From JAMXLO01 sp035492535 (GTDB lineage: Bacteria > Pseudomonadota > Alphaproteobacteria > Acetobacterales > Acetobacteraceae), in the NCBI GenBank assembly GCA_035492535.1, contig DATJJM010000282.1, positions 1 through 16,236 on the forward strand: a stretch of DNA of 16,236 nt, given 5' to 3'. The stretch's first letter is position 1; each line of letters starts with the position of its first letter. Below the pieces are notes generated by a model. It was not told the origin of the DNA. It did not search any database and was given only the letters and a program-made list of their open reading frames with translations. Of the stretch, positions 13,972-16,236 are shown one piece after another. A program made the position numbers and the translations under genes.

Positions 13972-14745
13972 ATGTCCGACACAGGTCAGGCTCTGCACAT
14001 CCCCAGTATATTCCATGGATTGCAGCAGCTCCCTCACGCTCTCGATGCGCTCCGCGCGCTGGTCGCAAGCGCACCGAACGCCACCGACCCGCGTGGTCCC
14101 TGGTTCATCGCCGACAATCTGATCACCTACGGCCACACGCGCGGGTTCCTGACCGATCCGCGGTTTGTCGCCGCGGTGACGTCGGAACAGCCTTCACAGA
14201 CCGAACTCGCGCTCGCCTGGCGCACCCACACGCTCTGCTGGGCGGCTGAAAGCTGCGGCAACGTGCCCGGCGATATTGTCGAATGCGGCTCCTACCAGGG
14301 GTACTCCATGGCGGTCGTGCTGCGATATCTCTCAGGGATGCCCGGCCGGCACATGTATCTCTATGACCTGTTCGATCCGACCGGAGGAACGGGCGAAGGC
14401 AAACGCCTTCCAGCGCACTCCGCGGACCTCTTCGAACGGGTGCGCGCTCGCTTCCAACGCTACAGCAATGTCACGGTCACACGCGGCAAGGTTCCCGACG
14501 TTCTGTCAGAGATCGCGCCGCAGCAGATCGCCTTCCTGCACATCGACATGAACAATGCCGATGCTGAACGCGGTGCCTTGGACGTGCTGTTCGAACGTGT
14601 CAGCGAAGGCGGCATGATCGTCTTCGACGATTACGGCTGGACCGGCTACCGCGACCAGAAGGACGCAGCGGACGCATTCATGCGCCAATACAGTCTGTAT
14701 ATCCTTGAACTGCCGACCGGCCAGGGGCTGGTTGTGAAGCGCTGA
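13972..14745 (+). CDS. TylF/MycF-type SAM-dependent O-methyltransferase
   Basis: A 257-residue class I methyltransferase of the macrocin O-methyltransferase (TylF/MycF) family. SAM-binding motif I is GDIVECGSYQGYSMAVVLRY (100-119), followed by the acidic strand MYLYDLFDPTGG (128-139). The metal-binding acidic set of this family is present as D192 (LHIDMNNAD) and D219/D220 (IVFDDYGWTGY). The substrate in characterised members is a sugar hydroxyl on a macrolide; environmental homologues often act on cell-surface or secreted sugars. GGGAGG lies about nine bases before the chosen ATG; a longer in-frame start at 13801 would overlap the LLM gene and has no ribosome site. No glycosyltransferase or polyketide gene is near, so it is an orphan here and its substrate is unknown. 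Confidence 0.9.
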   Translation: MSDTGQALHIPSIFHGLQQLPHALDALRALVASAPNATDPRGPWFIADNLITYGHTRGFLTDPRFVAAVTSEQPSQTELALAWRTHTLCWAAESCGNVPGDIVECGSYQGYSMAVVLRYLSGMPGRHMYLYDLFDPTGGTGEGKRLPAHSADLFERVRARFQRYSNVTVTRGKVPDVLSEIAPQQIAFLHIDMNNADAERGALDVLFERVSEGGMIVFDDYGWTGYRDQKDAADAFMRQYSLYILELPTGQGLVVKR

Positions 14746-14762
14746 CCAGGACTATGTCTGGT
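14745..14762. terminator. Possible bidirectional terminator between convergent genes
   Basis: ACCAGGAC and GTCTGGT flank a TAT loop and pair as a 7-bp stem with one bulged G. The structure touches the stop codons of both the methyltransferase gene and rarA, which converge with only 16 bases between them. No clear T tract follows on either strand, so termination efficiency is uncertain. Confidence 0.3.
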
Positions 14763-16117
14763 TATCCATCAGACTCGTTGGTGCGGGCGGCGCGCAGCTT
14801 CGCCCAGTAATCGAGGCGCTTGGCGATCTCGCGTTCGAAGCCGCGATCGCGCGGGTGATAGAACTTCTCCCGCGGCATGTCATCGGGGAAGTAGTTCTGG
14901 CCGGAGAACGCCTCTTCGGCTTCGTGGTCGTATTGATAGCCGGAACCATACCCCAGGTCCTTCATCAGCCGCGTCGGCGCATTGAGGATATGAGCCGGCG
15001 GCATCAGCGAGCCCGTCGACTTTGCCGATGCGCGGGCGGCGCTGAAGCCGGTATAGATCGCGTTCGATTTCGGCGCAGTCGCGAGGTAGATCACCACCTG
15101 AGCGATCGCCAGTTCCCCCTCCGGGGAACCAAGCCGCTCATACGTTTCCCATCCCGCCAGCGACTGAGGCAGTGCATTCGGATCGGCCATGCCGACATCC
15201 TCGGCAGCGAACCGCACCAGGCGCCGCGCGATGTAGCGCGGATCCTCACCGCCGTTCAGCATGCGGGCGAACCAGTAGAGCGCAGCATCAGGGTCGGACC
15301 CGCGCAGCGACTTATGCAGCGCGGATATCAGATTGTAGTGCTCTTCGCGGTCCTTGTCGTACAGCGCCGCGCGGCGGGCGAGCAGCGCTGCAAGCGCGGT
15401 CGGGTCCATCGGCGGCGTATCATCCGGCAGCGCGAAAATCTGCTCGGCCATGTTCAGCACGTAGCGCCCGTCGCCGTCGGCCATCGCCCGCAACGTGGCG
15501 CGGGCTTCGGGGTCCAGTGGCAGCGGATGGCCGATCTCGATCTCGGCACGCGACAGCAGTTGCTCCAGGGCGGCATCATCAAGGCGGCGCAGCACCATCA
15601 CCTGGCACCGCGACAGTAGCGCGCCGTTCAACGCGAAGGACGGGTTCTCGGTGGTGGCGCCTATCAGCGTGATGGTCCCGGTCTCGACAACCGGCAGGAA
15701 ACCGTCCTGTTGCGCACGATTGAAGCGATGGATTTCATCGACGAACAGCAGCGTCCCCTGCCCGGTTCGCCGCCGCCGCGCCGCCTCGTCGAACGCGCGC
15801 TTCAGATCGGCAACCCCGGAAAACACCGCCGATAACTGCACGAAATGCAGCCCGGAACGGGCAGCAAGCAGGCGGGCGATGGTGGTCTTGCCGCAGCCCG
15901 GCGGACCCCAGAGGATCAGCGACGCCAGAGAGCCCCGCGCCAGCATCCGGGTCAGAGTACCGTCCGCGCCAAGCAGGTGATCCTGGCCAACCACCTCTTC
16001 GAGCGACTGCGGGCGCAGCCGATCGGCCAGAGGACGCGGACCGGCAAGCGGTTCGGGCCCCGGCTCGGAGAGCCCGCCGAACAGGTCTTCCGCTGATGTA
16101 CTTGCCCGCGCTGCCAT
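14762..16117 (-). CDS. rarA: Replication-associated recombination protein RarA (MgsA family AAA+ ATPase)
   Basis: A 451-residue AAA+ ATPase of the RarA/MgsA/WRNIP1 family, normal length. It has RPLADRLRPQSLEEVVGQDH (28-47), Walker A GPPGCGKT (71-78), Walker B LLFVDEIHRF (123-132), sensor 1 LIGATTENPSF (151-161) and arginine-finger candidate R170. The C-terminal half has the conserved RarA lid and tetramerisation region, including HYNLISALHKSLRGSDPDAA, GGEDPRYIARRL and the tail motif GYQYDHEAEEAFSGQNYFPD. It acts on stalled replication forks and interacts with SSB and DNA ends in E. coli. The N-terminal extension (MAARASTSAEDLFGG) is slightly longer than in E. coli but contains the common DLF motif. 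Only a weak ribosome site precedes the ATG. It converges with the methyltransferase gene and follows a probable upstream gene by 17 bp. Confidence 0.96.
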   Translation of the reverse strand: MAARASTSAEDLFGGLSEPGPEPLAGPRPLADRLRPQSLEEVVGQDHLLGADGTLTRMLARGSLASLILWGPPGCGKTTIARLLAARSGLHFVQLSAVFSGVADLKRAFDEAARRRRTGQGTLLFVDEIHRFNRAQQDGFLPVVETGTITLIGATTENPSFALNGALLSRCQVMVLRRLDDAALEQLLSRAEIEIGHPLPLDPEARATLRAMADGDGRYVLNMAEQIFALPDDTPPMDPTALAALLARRAALYDKDREEHYNLISALHKSLRGSDPDAALYWFARMLNGGEDPRYIARRLVRFAAEDVGMADPNALPQSLAGWETYERLGSPEGELAIAQVVIYLATAPKSNAIYTGFSAARASAKSTGSLMPPAHILNAPTRLMKDLGYGSGYQYDHEAEEAFSGQNYFPDDMPREKFYHPRDRGFEREIAKRLDYWAKLRAARTNESDG

Positions 16118-16134
16118 CCGGCCATGTTAGCCCG

Positions 16135-16236
16135 TCAGGCCGTAACGCGCATCCCGGCGTCGTCAGCCTGCCGCCGCTCGAAGGCCTGCCTCCCCGCATC
16201 GTACGCCTGGCCGACGATGCCGCCGCGCACCGTTCC
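16135..16236 (-). CDS. 3' end of a probable gene upstream of rarA (33 residues visible)
   Basis: A minus-strand frame is open from the right edge to a TGA at 16135-16137 and ends in GRQAFERRQADDAGMRVTA. Nearly all of its third codon positions are G or C, as in the real genes here. It reads in the same direction as rarA and stops 17 bp before it, an operon-like spacing. The fragment is too short to name a family. A competing plus-strand open frame across the same bases has a weaker codon bias. The call rests on codon bias and spacing only. Confidence 0.45.
   Translation of the reverse strand, partial: GTVRGGIVGQAYDAGRQAFERRQADDAGMRVTA

Noticed and set aside
14855..15619. Plus-strand 254-codon frame opposite rarA
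   Set aside because: Antisense shadow of the conserved rarA sequence; Arg/His-rich and without motif.
16123..16236. Plus-strand frames running to the right edge
   Set aside because: Their third-position GC bias is weaker than that of the minus-strand frame over the same bases, and neither shows a ribosome site; kept as the less likely alternative.

Overview
The window comes from a GC-rich bacterium. Dense gene packing, strongly GC-biased third codon positions, and a MmgE/PrpD, crotonase, PRC-barrel, GYD-domain and RarA gene set suggest an alphaproteobacterium, plausibly in the Rhodospirillales/Acetobacteraceae. That placement is inference from gene content and style. No rRNA, tRNA, insertion sequence, integrase, phage gene or CRISPR array was seen.

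Layout. (1) 1-2738, minus: the N-terminal 912 residues of a large secreted-type RTX calcium-binding repeat protein, cut off by the left edge. (2) 2739-3140: a leader with no convincing gene, ending in a UUCG-capped terminator hairpin that belongs to the next gene. (3) 3141-10048, minus: seven tightly spaced co-directional genes. In transcription order they are a GYD-domain protein, a zinc-ribbon/class III cyclase-like/AAA-type ATPase/TPR signalling protein, a tyrosine-phosphatase-fold protein with a shortened P-loop, a 74-residue hypothetical protein, an enoyl-CoA hydratase/isomerase, a MmgE/PrpD protein and a PRC-barrel protein. Spacings of 44, 3, -8, 64, 11 and 56 bp suggest one or two operons. 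(4) 10174-12936, plus: three overlapping genes for a heterotrimeric FAD/[2Fe-2S] dehydrogenase of the HcnABC, opine oxidase and D-hydroxyproline dehydrogenase type, in the order DAO-like subunit, small ferredoxin-like subunit, large flavoprotein. (5) 12949-13806, minus: a luciferase-like monooxygenase-family oxidoreductase. (6) 13972-14745, plus: a TylF/MycF-type methyltransferase. (7) 14762-16117, minus: rarA, preceded at the right edge by the 3' end of a probable upstream gene.

How they fit together. The dehydrogenase trio is a clear functional unit that should oxidise an amine, imino acid or amino acid and pass electrons through FAD and [2Fe-2S] centres. The crotonase and MmgE/PrpD pair looks like part of an acyl-CoA or organic-acid catabolic route. 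The GYD, cyclase-like, phosphatase-like and small-protein group upstream looks like a signalling module. Its cyclase and phosphatase active sites both depart from the canonical pattern, which is the most unusual feature of the window.
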